Below are positions 42,335 through 50,952 of a stretch of DNA of 64,000 bases, in pieces (positions within the stretch are counted from its first letter, which is position 1; the number at the start of each line of letters is the position of its first letter). A program made the translations under genes and the position numbers. Origin of the DNA: Myxococcales bacterium (GTDB lineage: Bacteria; Myxococcota_A; Polyangia; Polyangiales; Ga0077539). The stretch spans positions 62,001-126,000 of the forward strand of contig JAEUKI010000061.1 of assembly GCA_016793325.1 (NCBI GenBank), read 5' to 3'. The notes under the pieces are model-generated. The model ran no database searches. It saw only the letters and a program-made list of their open reading frames with translations, and was not told the DNA's origin.

Positions 42335-42907
42335 TCACACGCGCGCTCTCTCGGCGTGGCATCGAGTCCAGTCCGCCTCGATCGCAACGGTGTCCTCGGC
42401 GGTGCGCGGCTGCACCGTGATGAGCACGCCGCCTTCGCGAATGCCGAGCTCGTAGACCTTGGCGTGGGCTTCCGGAATTCCCACTGCGACGAGGCTTCCC
42501 AAGAGTCCCCCTGCGAGCCCTCCCGCCCCGGCGCCCGCGAGCGCCGCGACGAGCGGGCCCGCGACGAGCAGCCCGAGCCCAGGAATCACAATGGGCGCCG
42601 CGACCACGAGAATGCCAGCGAGGATCGCGCCCGCCGCGCCGCCGACGACCGAGCCGAACGTCGCGCCTTCGGCCATCTTCGCGCCCACCGTCGGGCTGCT
42701 CTTGCTCTCTGCCGCGAAGCGACGCCGCGTCTCGTCGGACATCATCACGCTGATGTCCTCTTTCTGATACCCGCGCTTCTCGAGGGCCTGAATCGCGTTC
42801 TCTGCGTCGCGCTGCGCTCGAAAGAGCGCGGTCATCAACGGCTGGTTGGTTTGCGTCGTCGGATGCGTCGCGCTTACGGACTTGGGATCGTTTTTGTCGA
42901 GTTCCAT
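42335..42907 (-). CDS. Stress protein with YflT-like domain and glycine-zipper membrane region
   Basis: A 190-residue protein. Residues 24-75 match the general-stress 17M/YflT style (TALFRAQRDAENAIQALEKRGY.KEDISVMMSDE). From about residue 85 a Gly/Ala-rich hydrophobic stretch with GxxxG spacing (GSVVGGAAGAILAG, ALAGAGAGGLAGGLLG) forms two to three membrane helices. The C-terminal VLITVQPRT strand closes the domain. Such proteins respond to envelope or osmotic stress. ATG 42905-42907 lies behind GGAG. A candidate sigma54 promoter lies 138 bases upstream and the NtrC-type activator gene is next. Confidence 0.8.
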   Translation of the reverse strand: MELDKNDPKSVSATHPTTQTNQPLMTALFRAQRDAENAIQALEKRGYQKEDISVMMSDETRRRFAAESKSSPTVGAKMAEGATFGSVVGGAAGAILAGILVVAAPIVIPGLGLLVAGPLVAALAGAGAGGLAGGLLGSLVAVGIPEAHAKVYELGIREGGVLITVQPRTAEDTVAIEADWTRCHAERARV

Positions 42908-43044
42908 GGTCAGCTCCAGCCCAATGGGCGTTCTTCGATCGGGCTTCGAGCGGCGATCGAGGGTTTCGAAACGTTTGCTCCAACAGCGGCGCGCGACCGC
43001 CAGCACCCCTCGGGCAGAAGACGGTCGCGACGAGTTGTCCACAG

Positions 43045-43060
43045 AGCAACTTCCGGTCCG
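43045..43060 (-). promoter_or_regulatory. Candidate sigma54 promoter for the YflT-like gene
   Basis: The minus strand reads CGGACCGGAAGTTGCT, matching GG-N10-GC of the -24/-12 pattern and most of TGGCACG-N4-TTGCW. It lies 138 bases upstream of the stress gene start and downstream of the NtrC-type gene. Chance matches of this strength are common in GC-rich DNA. Confidence 0.3.
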
Positions 43061-43226
43061 CGCGTTCGTCGCGGCAGCGCTCGATCGCGAGCCCGCGTCT
43101 ACGACGGGCATCGAACATGATCAGCGCGGATCACGAACCAACGCCTCGATCGCTGTGATTCCGGTCGCGTATGCCTGTGGCGATGATGCAGCGCGAGCAC
43201 GCCACACCGAGGCGCCCTCGCGCGGC

Positions 43227-44591
43227 TCAGCTCTCGAGCCCGTAGCGTTCGAGTCGACGATAGAGCGTTCGACGGTCGAGGCCGAGCAGCGTCGCGGCGC
43301 GGGCCTTGTTGCCGCCGACGATCTTGATCACGCGAGTGATGTACCGCTGCTCGAGCGTCTCGAGCGAGACGATCTCGTGCGCTTCGTCGGCGATCATGAC
43401 GAAGGCGTCCGATCGATACGCGCGGATCTTCTCGGGCAGATCCTCGATCGTGAGATCCGTGAATCGCGCGAGCGCGACCGCGCCTTCGATGCAGTTTTCG
43501 AGCTCTCGAACGTTGCCTGGCCAGTGGTACGCGAGAAGACGCTCCGCGACCTCTGGCGAGATGCGAATGCCCGCCTTGCCGCTGCGGGCGGTCGCGCGCG
43601 CGAGAAAGAGCTCGGCGAGCGAGAGGATGTCCGCGCGTCGCTCGCGGAGCGTCGGGACCGTGATCTTTACGACGTTGATTCGAAAGTACAGATCCTGCCG
43701 AAATCGCCCGGACTCGACCTCCTTCTCGAGGTCGCGATGCGTCGCCGAGACGATCCGCGCGTCGTACGCGACGTCGCTGTCCGCGCCCACCGGGCGCACG
43801 GTTCGCTCTTGCAACACGCGCAGCAGCTTGGTCTGCATCGGCGCCTCCATCTCCGCGATCTCGTCGAGAAAGAGCGTCCCTCCCGACGCCGCCACGAACA
43901 GTCCGCGTCGCGTCGAGCGCGCGTCGGTAAACGCGCCGCGCACGTGGCCGAACAGCTCGCTCTCGAGAAGGTTCGAAGGGATCGCGGCGCAGTTGATCGC
44001 GACGAACGCGTTGCTCGATCGCTCGCTCGTCCCGTGAAGCGCGCGCGCGACGAGCTCTTTGCCAGTCCCCGTCTCACCGCAGATCAACACCGAAGCGTCG
44101 CTTCGAGCCACGCGCCCCACGAGGTCGCGCACTTGTTCGAGCGCTGGGCTCGCGCCGACGAGACCGTCTTGCGGCGCTCGAGTCGAGACGACGCGCCGAA
44201 GCTGCTGCACTTCGATTCGCAGTCGCCGGTGCGCTGCGGCCCGGGCGACACACGCAGCCAACAGACTCGGGTCGACCGGCTTGGTGAGAAAGTCGTACGC
44301 CCCCGCGCGCAGCGCTCGAATCACCGCGTCCATGCTCCCTTGGCCGGTGAGCACGACGATCGGAATGTCCGGCTGCGTCCCGTGCAGCCGCGCGAAGAAC
44401 TCCATCGAGTCCATCTCGGTCATCGCGAGGTGCGTCACCACCACGTCGAAGGGCTCTGCCGCGACGATTTCGAGCGCGCGCAGCGGCGAAACCGAGGAGA
44501 CCGCCACGTGACCGAGCTCCGTGAGCAGCGCGAGCAGCGCGTCGTTGTGGCTCTGGTCATGATCCACGCACAGAATCCGCGCTGCGGTCAT
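43227..44591 (-). CDS. NtrC-type sigma54 activator with a His in place of the receiver Asp
   Basis: A 454-residue response regulator. Receiver domain 5-120 has CVDHD at the acidic pocket, Thr82 and Lys104, but the phosphoacceptor position is His54 (VVVTHLAM, where VxxDLxM is normal). AAA domain 140-375: Walker A GETGTGKE (172-179), GAFTDA loop (219-224, the sigma54-contacting motif with Asp for Gly), Walker B TLFLDEI (239-245). C-terminal Fis-type HTH: NKARAATLLGLDRRTLYRRL. No histidine kinase gene is adjacent. It is flanked by small stress-protein genes with -24/-12-like motifs, which suggests local sigma54 control. Confidence 0.92.
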   Translation of the reverse strand: MTAARILCVDHDQSHNDALLALLTELGHVAVSSVSPLRALEIVAAEPFDVVVTHLAMTEMDSMEFFARLHGTQPDIPIVVLTGQGSMDAVIRALRAGAYDFLTKPVDPSLLAACVARAAAHRRLRIEVQQLRRVVSTRAPQDGLVGASPALEQVRDLVGRVARSDASVLICGETGTGKELVARALHGTSERSSNAFVAINCAAIPSNLLESELFGHVRGAFTDARSTRRGLFVAASGGTLFLDEIAEMEAPMQTKLLRVLQERTVRPVGADSDVAYDARIVSATHRDLEKEVESGRFRQDLYFRINVVKITVPTLRERRADILSLAELFLARATARSGKAGIRISPEVAERLLAYHWPGNVRELENCIEGAVALARFTDLTIEDLPEKIRAYRSDAFVMIADEAHEIVSLETLEQRYITRVIKIVGGNKARAATLLGLDRRTLYRRLERYGLES

Positions 44592-45031
44592 TCATAGATC
44601 AGTGCGCCGCGGAGCGACCTTTGGTCAACGGCTTCTGGCTCCGATGCGACGATTGCATCGGGCTGTGCGGAAGTGCGCGCCGAAATCTCCAAGCGTTCTG
44701 CCAAATGGTCGAATTCGTACGAACACAAACCTCGTCACCATCGGCTGAGAATCGCGCTGAATTCGCTTCCGGCCGATCACGCAAGAACGCCACGATTTGC
44801 CAAGAATGCCGCGCGCAGTTGCGCACGATCGACACAGCGAGCATCCGCAGCGTCGACGGCAAACGCAGCCAGTCGCAGCGACGGGTGCTGAACGCCGCAG
44901 ACGCTCAACAGACAATCGACGCGGATGAAGCGCGGCGCGCCGTTGGCGACACGCGCACGGAGATCCCCCAGGAGGTTTCTGTTGGAACGCGCCTGGATTA
45001 CCAAGCGCGGCGACGCCGTTCGGCCGATGGA
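44592..45031. other. Gap without a supported gene
   Basis: About 440 bases between the NtrC-type gene start and the small membrane protein stop. Composition is a little lower in G+C than the surrounding genes. Frames are open on both strands but are Arg/Ser/Cys-rich with no motif. It should contain the promoter of the NtrC-type gene and the terminator of the small stress-protein operon; I see no clear example of either. Confidence 0.4.
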
Positions 45032-45193
45032 TCACGGCGGCGCGCGTTGTTCTTGGACGACGCGAACCAACACAGCGACCGCTGCCAACACCAGCAACCC
45101 GTGGATCAATCCGCCGCAGTGGAGATTCATCGAGTAGCCGACTTCCCAGCCGATCACCAGGATCGTCGCGAGCGCGAGCAGCAAGTTCGTCAC
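45032..45193 (-). CDS. Lmo0937/DUF5670-like small membrane protein
   Basis: A 53-residue protein starting at GTG 45191-45193 behind GAGG. Two membrane helices (LLLALATILVIGWEVGY and IHGLLVLAAVAVLVRVV) flank a short loop with Gly-Gly before Ile-His, the layout of the Lmo0937/DUF5670 family, which is common in stress regulons. It lies 40 bases downstream of the LEA-like gene on the same strand, so the two probably share a transcript and a promoter. Confidence 0.7.
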   Translation of the reverse strand: MTNLLLALATILVIGWEVGYSMNLHCGGLIHGLLVLAAVAVLVRVVQEQRAPP

Positions 45194-45233
45194 GGGCGCC
45201 TCGCGGCGGTCCACGACGGACGCGCAGCGCGGC

Positions 45234-45563
45234 TCACGGCGTCTTCACGTTGGGCTTCGCGACGGCCTCGGAAATCTTGTTTCCAGCCTTGTTCGCGAGC
45301 TGCTTTGCCCCATGCGCGAGCTTCTGCGCGGCCTCGCTCGCCGTGTGCGCCGCCTCGGTCGCCTTCTCCTTGGCGGTGTCGGTGAGCTTCTCTGCGCCTT
45401 CTTCGAGGCGATGCTCCGCGGCGACCGCTCGTTTTCCGAGCGTCTCGGCCCCGTCGACCACTTTGGCCGCGAGCTCTTCGGACTTCGTCCCAGCCTTGGT
45501 GACGAGTTCCTTCGCCTTGTCAGCAACGGCATCGATCTTTCCGCGGACTTCTTTGGTCTTCAT
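45234..45563 (-). CDS. LEA-like hydrophilic coiled-coil stress protein
   Basis: A 109-residue protein rich in Lys, Glu, Ala and Thr with regular 11-residue-like helical repeats (VADKAKELVTKAGTKSEELAAKVV, TAKEKATEAAHTASEAA). It resembles group 3 late-embryogenesis-abundant or YtxH-type proteins, which protect membranes or proteins during stress. No signal peptide or membrane segment. ATG 45561-45563 lies behind AAGGA. A 23-base promoter-like motif shared with another gene lies 117 bases upstream. The Lmo0937-like gene follows. Confidence 0.72.
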   Translation of the reverse strand: MKTKEVRGKIDAVADKAKELVTKAGTKSEELAAKVVDGAETLGKRAVAAEHRLEEGAEKLTDTAKEKATEAAHTASEAAQKLAHGAKQLANKAGNKISEAVAKPNVKTP

Positions 45564-45674
45564 CGAGTGAGTTCCTTTCGGGATTCGTCTGCGCAAGCCC
45601 GCGCGACGCGATTCGTCGCGGCGAACTTCGAGGCAAACGCTCGAGAGCGCGGCTGCCTCGCAGACGAGTCGAGA

Positions 45675-45697
45675 GATCTGCACGAAGCGAGCCGCAT
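45675..45697 (-). promoter_or_regulatory. Sigma54-like promoter motif, copy 1
   Basis: The minus strand reads ATGCGGCTCGCTTCGTGCA followed by GATC. It has GG-N10-GC spacing as in -24/-12 promoters and lies 117 bases before the LEA-like gene. An almost identical 23-base string occurs at 49016-49038, also upstream of a minus-strand gene. Confidence 0.45.
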
Positions 45698-45746
45698 CAC
45701 CGATGCGTCGTGAGCGCCCGGCATGCTCTGCGCAACGCGTGCCGAG

Positions 45747-47021
45747 ATGCGCGTTGCAGTCGTCGGAGGCGGAGCGAGCGGCCTGGCCACAGCGTGGCTG
45801 TTGGACGAAGCGCACCACGTCACGCTCTTCGAGCAACACGCTGCGCTCGGCGGTCACGTGCGAACCGCAGGAGGAAACGTCCCGTGCGCAGCGCTCGCTC
45901 CCGGAGTGCGGCTCGACACCGGAGTGATCGAGTTCGACCGCCGAACGTTCACCGCGTTTCACTCGTGGATGAGGGCGCTCGGCGTCCACTGCCCGACGCT
46001 CGTCGGAGGCGGGAGCACGAGCTTGTTGCTCGCGGACGGGCGACACCTCCATGCCCCGCGCGCGATCGCGATGCAGGACGGCAGCAGGCTCGACGACGCC
46101 GCGGACGCCCTGAGGCTGATCCCAACGGCGCTGCGTCGCCGGCGGTTTCTCGCGAAAACAGGGGCCGTTCCTCGCGCGTCGCTCGCGCGCGTGTCGATCG
46201 AGCGATTTTTGTCCGACGACGACTTCTCGACCTGGATGCGATCGCTGTTGATGTACGCGTATTCGACGCACTACGAGCACGTCGCAGGGCTCTCGGCGTC
46301 GATCGCCGTTCCGATGCTCCGCGATTTTCTCGAGCAGTGCGAGTGGACGCACATCCCTTCAGGCGTCTCGACGTATGTCGAGCGCGTGCGCCAAACGCTG
46401 CGAGGTCGCGTCGAGCTCGACGCGCACATCACCGGCGTCACGCGAAAGCCAACCTCGGTCCACATCGAGCGCGAGGGAGGCAGCGTCGAGCGCTTCGACT
46501 TCGTGGTGATGGCAGTCGCGCCACATCGAGTGCTGGCGCTGCTTCGCGACGCGAGCGAAGCCGAGCGCAGCTGGTTCGGCGCCTACGTCGGCGGCGAGAT
46601 CACGACCCTCCTTCACACGGACACGGGCCCCTACGAGCGACGCGGGGTCAAGGGCTTCACGGAGTTCGACCTGTTCGCGATGGCCGACGGTCGGCACGGA
46701 TACAACGCGTACCTGAACCGGCTCGCGGGCCTGTCGTCCGCCGCGCCGCCGCACTATTCACTGGCCTTCGACATGGGCGACGAGGTCCGCGCGTCGAGCG
46801 TCGTTCATCGACAACAGCACGACGTCGCCCGCTACAGCGCCGATGCGTTGGAAAAGCGCGCCGCGCTGCTCGAGGCCAACGGGACCAACCGCACGTTCTG
46901 GGCGGGCGCGTTTCTCGGAGACGGTCTGCACGAGGGCGCGGTGCGCGCAGCGCTCGCGATCGCCGAGCGGTTGGGAGGACGCACGCTCAACGCGCACGGG
47001 ACAACAGCTCGTCCCCCGTGA
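45747..47021 (+). CDS. FAD-dependent amine oxidase/NAD(P)-binding protein
   Basis: A 424-residue flavoprotein. N-terminal Rossmann motif VVGGGASGLATAWLL (residues 5-19) with the following acidic LFEQH and the FAD-binding GG motif LGGHVRT. It belongs to the amine oxidase/desaturase-like group seen near cyclopropane-fatty-acid synthase genes, where the protein oxidises or reduces lipid-like substrates. ATG 45747 (MRVAVVGG) starts just at the first strand; an ATG at 45723 is also in frame. The last 35 bases overlap the 3' end of the convergent CrtI-like gene. Confidence 0.82.
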   Translation: MRVAVVGGGASGLATAWLLDEAHHVTLFEQHAALGGHVRTAGGNVPCAALAPGVRLDTGVIEFDRRTFTAFHSWMRALGVHCPTLVGGGSTSLLLADGRHLHAPRAIAMQDGSRLDDAADALRLIPTALRRRRFLAKTGAVPRASLARVSIERFLSDDDFSTWMRSLLMYAYSTHYEHVAGLSASIAVPMLRDFLEQCEWTHIPSGVSTYVERVRQTLRGRVELDAHITGVTRKPTSVHIEREGGSVERFDFVVMAVAPHRVLALLRDASEAERSWFGAYVGGEITTLLHTDTGPYERRGVKGFTEFDLFAMADGRHGYNAYLNRLAGLSSAAPPHYSLAFDMGDEVRASSVVHRQQHDVARYSADALEKRAALLEANGTNRTFWAGAFLGDGLHEGAVRAALAIAERLGGRTLNAHGTTARPP

Positions 47022-48543
47022 GGCGCGCGTACAACCTGCACGCGGTCCAAATGGTCCCAGCGAATCCAGCGAATCCAGCGGAGGCGTTGCAGAAGTAGAA
47101 GTCGCGAATCGAGGTGTCGTGGTCGAGCCGGCGCGGCCACATTTGCGCAGGGGTCATCGCAGATCCGTAGGAGTTTCCCTGCGGCGCGCGCGCGTATCGC
47201 TCGGACGTCGTCGGGCTCCCGAGCGTGCGCTGCGCGAGGTGATCCCGGATGTTTGGCACGTATTCGCGCTCCACGACGTCGAGCAGCGCCGAGAGAACGG
47301 CGCTCTTGCTCTCGCGGTACGCGTGCGGGTCGTCGAGCTTCTTCTCCAAGAATCGTTGGTGGTTGGCCACCGTGAGCAGCTCGAGGATCTGACGTCCCTC
47401 GGGCGCCGCTCCCTCGGCCGACGACACGAGCGTGGGCGTGCTCATCGCGAAGCTCGGCGCGCGGTAGTCGCCGCGGTCGTGCATCGCGGCGAACGCGCCG
47501 TCGAGGTCAGCGTTCGAGCCGTGAAACACGTTGAAGGCGCCGAACCCATGGGCGCGCAGATCCAAGTCTTTGACCGAGAGATACGCGACGAAGCTCGACG
47601 CGGAGTACTCGTAGTCGAGCTTCGCTCGCACCGCACGAGAGAACCGATCGAGGCCGATCATGCACGCGGCCGCGCGCGGGTCCATGTTGCAGACCACGGC
47701 GTTCGCCTCCATACGCTCGAATTCGCCGGTCCCGACGCCCTTGTCGTCGACGTGCTCGACCTCCACGCCCGAGACGCGGTCACCGTCTAGCAAGAAGCGC
47801 GTGACTTTTCGCTGAAGCAACAGCGCGCCGCCGCTCTCTCGAAGCACGCGCACGACCTCGTCGATCACGTGCTCGAAGTGCTTCACAGGATAGTACGCGC
47901 CCCGCGCGTACCCGGCGAACAGCTTGACCCACGCAAAGAACGACAGCCTCGAAGGCGGGAGCATGAAGTCAGGCCACTGCAGGGCCAGCAACGCGCGCGC
48001 CTCGAGCGGGAGCGCGAACCGATCGAACACCGCGCCGAGCGTCGCGTTGCGATAGCGAAAGAGTCGCCGATACCCGTGACCGTGCGCGATCAGAGAGAGC
48101 TCGCGGAGAGACGAGGGGATCGCTTCGAGCTCTTCGTCGGTCGCGCGGACCTCCGCGACGAACGCGCGAAGCGCGCCTGCGTGCGAAGGAAACAGCGCCG
48201 CGAGCCGCCTCGCGAGCTCATCGAAGTCCGACGGAATATCCAGGGAAAACCCAGGGATTCGCATGTGGTCGTAGCCGTCGACGTCGAGCCGCACAAAGGG
48301 GACCGCGTCGACGAGCCCCAGCCGAGACAGAAACCGGTGCACGGTGCGGCCTTCGCCGACGTTCCACACGTAGTGGAGCTGGGCGTTGAATTGGTGGGCC
48401 CCGACCGTAAACGTGTGCCCGTAGCCCCCCGCCTTCTCGTGCGCCTCGAGCACGAGCACGCGACGTCCGGCGCGCGCCGCGAGCGCCGCGAACGCGAGCC
48501 CCGCGAGACCGCTGCCCACGACGAGGAAGTCTGGCTTGCTCAC
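46987..48543 (-). CDS. CrtI/phytoene-desaturase-like FAD oxidoreductase
   Basis: A 518-residue flavoprotein of the carotenoid/retinol saturase and desaturase superfamily. It has FLVVGSGLAGLAFAALAARAG at the N-terminus, VLEAHEKAGGYGHTF for the FAD pyrophosphate region and a C-terminal substrate half ending in NASAGFAGFAGTIWTA. GTG 48541-48543 is used because the Rossmann strand begins immediately. Substrates may be carotenoids, retinoids or fatty lipids. It overlaps the convergent FAD oxidase gene by 35 bases, so both coding ends share DNA; antisense pairing of the mRNAs is possible. Confidence 0.85.
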   Translation of the reverse strand: MSKPDFLVVGSGLAGLAFAALAARAGRRVLVLEAHEKAGGYGHTFTVGAHQFNAQLHYVWNVGEGRTVHRFLSRLGLVDAVPFVRLDVDGYDHMRIPGFSLDIPSDFDELARRLAALFPSHAGALRAFVAEVRATDEELEAIPSSLRELSLIAHGHGYRRLFRYRNATLGAVFDRFALPLEARALLALQWPDFMLPPSRLSFFAWVKLFAGYARGAYYPVKHFEHVIDEVVRVLRESGGALLLQRKVTRFLLDGDRVSGVEVEHVDDKGVGTGEFERMEANAVVCNMDPRAAACMIGLDRFSRAVRAKLDYEYSASSFVAYLSVKDLDLRAHGFGAFNVFHGSNADLDGAFAAMHDRGDYRAPSFAMSTPTLVSSAEGAAPEGRQILELLTVANHQRFLEKKLDDPHAYRESKSAVLSALLDVVEREYVPNIRDHLAQRTLGSPTTSERYARAPQGNSYGSAMTPAQMWPRRLDHDTSIRDFYFCNASAGFAGFAGTIWTACRLYARLTGDELLSRAR

Positions 48544-48602
48544 GCGCTGCGCCGTTCTGCGCGCACCGCTGGCGCGCCGTTCGAGAGGATGCGGGCCACG
48601 CG

Positions 48603-48911
48603 CTACGGGACAATCCCGCTGCACTGAACGCCGCACTGAAACGCGCTGCCGACGCAGGACATCCCGTTGAGGCACGCCTCGCATCGGTTCACCTCGCTTC
48701 GCCCGGCCGCCGAGCCGTTGCCCTTGGTGTCGCAGCGCGAGCGGCACGCCGCGACGTCGTAGGTCGAGTCGACGCAGTCGCGATAGCGAACGCACACCGC
48801 GTTGCAGTCGAACGCGTTGTCGATGGCGCTGCAGCCGTTCAGCGAGAGGCTCGCGAGGGCAGCAGCAAGAATCGCTGCGAAGCGCGCACCCATCCGCAGT
48901 TGGTCGCTCAT
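48603..48911 (-). CDS. Small Cys-rich lipoprotein
   Basis: A 102-residue lipoprotein with lipobox Cys27 (SLSLNGC). The mature part has ten or so Cys residues in CxxxC and CxxxxC spacings (DCNAVCVRYRDCVDSTYDVAACRSRC, then CEACLNGMSC), suggesting a disulphide- or metal-cluster-bearing small protein. ATG 48909-48911 gives the signal peptide. It is followed 59 bases later by the CrtI-like gene on the same strand, so co-transcription is likely. A sigma54-like motif lies about 105 bases upstream. Confidence 0.7.
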   Translation of the reverse strand: MSDQLRMGARFAAILAAALASLSLNGCSAIDNAFDCNAVCVRYRDCVDSTYDVAACRSRCDTKGNGSAAGRSEVNRCEACLNGMSCVGSAFQCGVQCSGIVP

Positions 48912-49015
48912 AGTGTTCGATCTCTCTGTTCGTCGCTCGGGTGGGTCGGTGAGCGCGCGTCGCGACATGCGACTCGACAACTCAGCGTGGTCCACTTCGT
49001 TTCGCAACGACGGCG

Positions 49016-49038
49016 GATGTGCACGAAGCAAGCCGCAT
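49016..49038 (-). promoter_or_regulatory. Sigma54-like promoter motif, copy 2
   Basis: The minus strand reads ATGCGGCTTGCTTCGTGCA followed by CATC, differing from copy 1 at two of 23 positions and keeping the GG-N10-GC spacing. It lies about 105 bases upstream of the Cys-rich lipoprotein gene. Together with copy 1 it suggests one regulon under the nearby NtrC-type protein. Confidence 0.45.
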
Positions 49039-49114
49039 GCGGCGCGCGTCACGGACCGAAGGCAGCGCGCGCTCGACGCGCAGCGCGTGCTCGTCGCAAA
49101 CGACGCCCTATCGC

Positions 49115-49203
49115 GACGCCCCGTTGGAAGGACTACACGCAGTGAGCGATCTCTTGGGAAATATCCTGGGATGTTTGCGTGGCGTGTAGCCAACGGAAGG
49201 CGG
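49115..49203. repeat. 89-bp palindromic repeat family 3, copy 1
   Basis: An imperfect palindrome: GACGCC...GGCG(g/t) ends, CCGTTGG paired with CCAACGG inside, then ACACGC with GCGTGT, and a central CCTGG-like core. This copy is more diverged than the two at 55322 and 55423 but has the same 89-base length. It lies downstream of the gene ending at 49340 (minus strand). Confidence 0.7.
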
Positions 49204-49339
49204 AGCCGCTCTAGGACACGCCCGCCACGCTGTGGCGCCTGTGCCGCCTCACCGCGCGACGCGCTCCGAACGCGGCAACGCGTCGATCGAAGCCTCCGCG
49301 TCGTGGGGTGTCCGTGCGCCGAACCGTCGCGTATCGTCG

Positions 49340-49900
49340 CTACGGAGGCGAAGCCAACGGCAGCGTCGGGCGCAGCACGAGGCACTGATCGGCGGTGTCG
49401 ACGACCATGTTCACGACGAGTCGCAACGGCGGTCGCGCGGCGCCGAGCGGGACGACGAACCGCGCTTCTTGAGCAGAAAACGCGCGAGCATCTTGGCGGC
49501 GATGCACCGTCGCGCCTGGGCTCATCCCGCGACCGCGCGCCCCCGCGTCGAAGCTCGTGAGGTCCGCGGTGTCGATCGCCATCGAGATCGGCGCTTCGGC
49601 GTTGAGAATACGTTCGCGGCCCGGTCGGGCGACGATCGAGAGCGCGGCTCGCGAACCTCCGTCCGACGCCTCGACAATCCAGCGAGCCTCGATGACGAGC
49701 TCGTCCGACGCGTAGCTCGCCGCGAGCGCGCTGCTCGCGTCCATTGTGGTCGCGGCGTCCGCGGTGTTCGAGCCGTCGAGCGGGCGCTCTTCAGCGCGAC
49801 GCGGCGGGCTTGGTGCGAGCGGCGGCGCGCTGGTCGAAGGGACCGAGCTGTGCGCGCACGCGCTGACGAAGAGCACTGCCAATACCCGACGTAGCATCAT
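49340..49900 (-). CDS. Lipoprotein of unknown function
   Basis: A 186-residue lipoprotein; signal peptide to Cys15 (VLFVSAC). A Pro/Ser/Ala-rich linker runs to about residue 55, then a beta-rich domain (ELVIEARWIVEA, ALSIVARPGRERI, PLRLVVNMVVDTADQCLVLRP). The DTADQ... ending resembles the loop endings of small secreted Ig-like domains; no family is recognised. Two start ATGs lie at 49898-49900 and 49895-49897. It is divergent from the methyltransferase gene. Confidence 0.62.
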   Translation of the reverse strand: MMLRRVLAVLFVSACAHSSVPSTSAPPLAPSPPRRAEERPLDGSNTADAATTMDASSALAASYASDELVIEARWIVEASDGGSRAALSIVARPGRERILNAEAPISMAIDTADLTSFDAGARGRGMSPGATVHRRQDARAFSAQEARFVVPLGAARPPLRLVVNMVVDTADQCLVLRPTLPLASPP

Positions 49901-50043
49901 CGGCGAGTGTAGTCGCGAGCCCCCCTGAAGCGTGACACAAAGGCGCGAACAAGCCTTCGGTCTCGCGCGGGTTGTGCGCGTGGCGGACGCCGCGGAGGCG
50001 GCGGGCTCGACACGCGTCCCGCTTCGCGGGTAATTGCCCCCTC

Positions 50044-50844
50044 GTGACCATCGCTGACGAACGCGAAGCGCGGCGCGAAGCCCTCGAGCGACGGATGGGC
50101 GAGCCCGTGACGCGCGACTCGCTCACGGGTTCGTGGGACATTTTGCAGAGAAAACACGGTCACAGGCACTCGACCGACGACGTGCTGACGGCGTACTATG
50201 CGCTCTGCCACGGCCCTGCGACGGACGCCTCGCTCGACCTCGGGACCGGGATCGGGACGGTGGGACTGTTGACCCTCTGGGGCCTCGGCGAGCATGCCCG
50301 CTTGTGGTGCGTCGAGGCGCAGGACGTGAGCTTCGCGCTCTTGCGAGAGAACATCGCGCTCAACGGGCTCGATGCGCGCGTGCATCCGACGCACGGTGAC
50401 CTTCGAACGACGACGTTCGAACGGACGTTCGATCTCGTGACGGGGAGCCCGCCGTACTTCGACACGAGCGCGGGAGTGCTGCCGGCGGACTCTCAGAAGG
50501 CGCACGCGCGATTCGAGCTTCGAGGGACGGTGCGGGACTACGCGCTCGCGGCGCAGCGGGCGCTGTCGGATCGAGACGAGGCGCGGTTCGTGTTTTGTTT
50601 TCCCACCCCACAAAAGGCGCGCGCGCTGGCCGCGGTGCGCGAGGCGGACTTCACGGCGGTCGCGCACCGAGACGTGATTCCGCGGGAGGGACTGCCCGCG
50701 CTGTTCTCGCTCTTCGCGTGCAAGCGCGGGGCGCACGACGCGATCGAAGAGGCGCCGTTGATCGTGCGGGACGCGTCGGGCGCGCACACCGCGGAGCTTC
50801 GCGCCGTGCGCCGTCGCTTCGGCTTCGCAGCGTCCGAGCCGTAG
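50044..50844 (+). CDS. TrmN6-like SAM-dependent methyltransferase
   Basis: A 266-residue class I methyltransferase. SAM motif LDLGTGIGTVGLL, then VEAQDVSFALLRENIALNGL, and the motif IV variant GSPPYF (NPPY in N6-adenine methylases), as in TrmN6/YfiC-type tRNA(Val) methyltransferases. The N-terminal DSLTGSWDILQRKHGHRHSTDDVLTA region is also typical. GTG 50044 is used; an ATG at 50095 is an alternative. The ABC exporter genes follow on the same strand, but a metabolic link is not evident. Confidence 0.85.
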   Translation: MTIADEREARREALERRMGEPVTRDSLTGSWDILQRKHGHRHSTDDVLTAYYALCHGPATDASLDLGTGIGTVGLLTLWGLGEHARLWCVEAQDVSFALLRENIALNGLDARVHPTHGDLRTTTFERTFDLVTGSPPYFDTSAGVLPADSQKAHARFELRGTVRDYALAAQRALSDRDEARFVFCFPTPQKARALAAVREADFTAVAHRDVIPREGLPALFSLFACKRGAHDAIEEAPLIVRDASGAHTAELRAVRRRFGFAASEP

Positions 50845-50952
50845 CGCGCACAGCGTTCGCGGACCATGCAAGCGCTGCATCGGGCGCGCGTGCACGAGCG
50901 CATCGAGCGCACAAAGAACGCGAGGCACGCAGGCTGCACGCGACGCACGGCC

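Noticed and set aside
44621..45385. Long plus-strand frame opposite the small stress genes
   Set aside because: Arg/Ser-rich, overlaps two better supported minus-strand genes, and has no motif.
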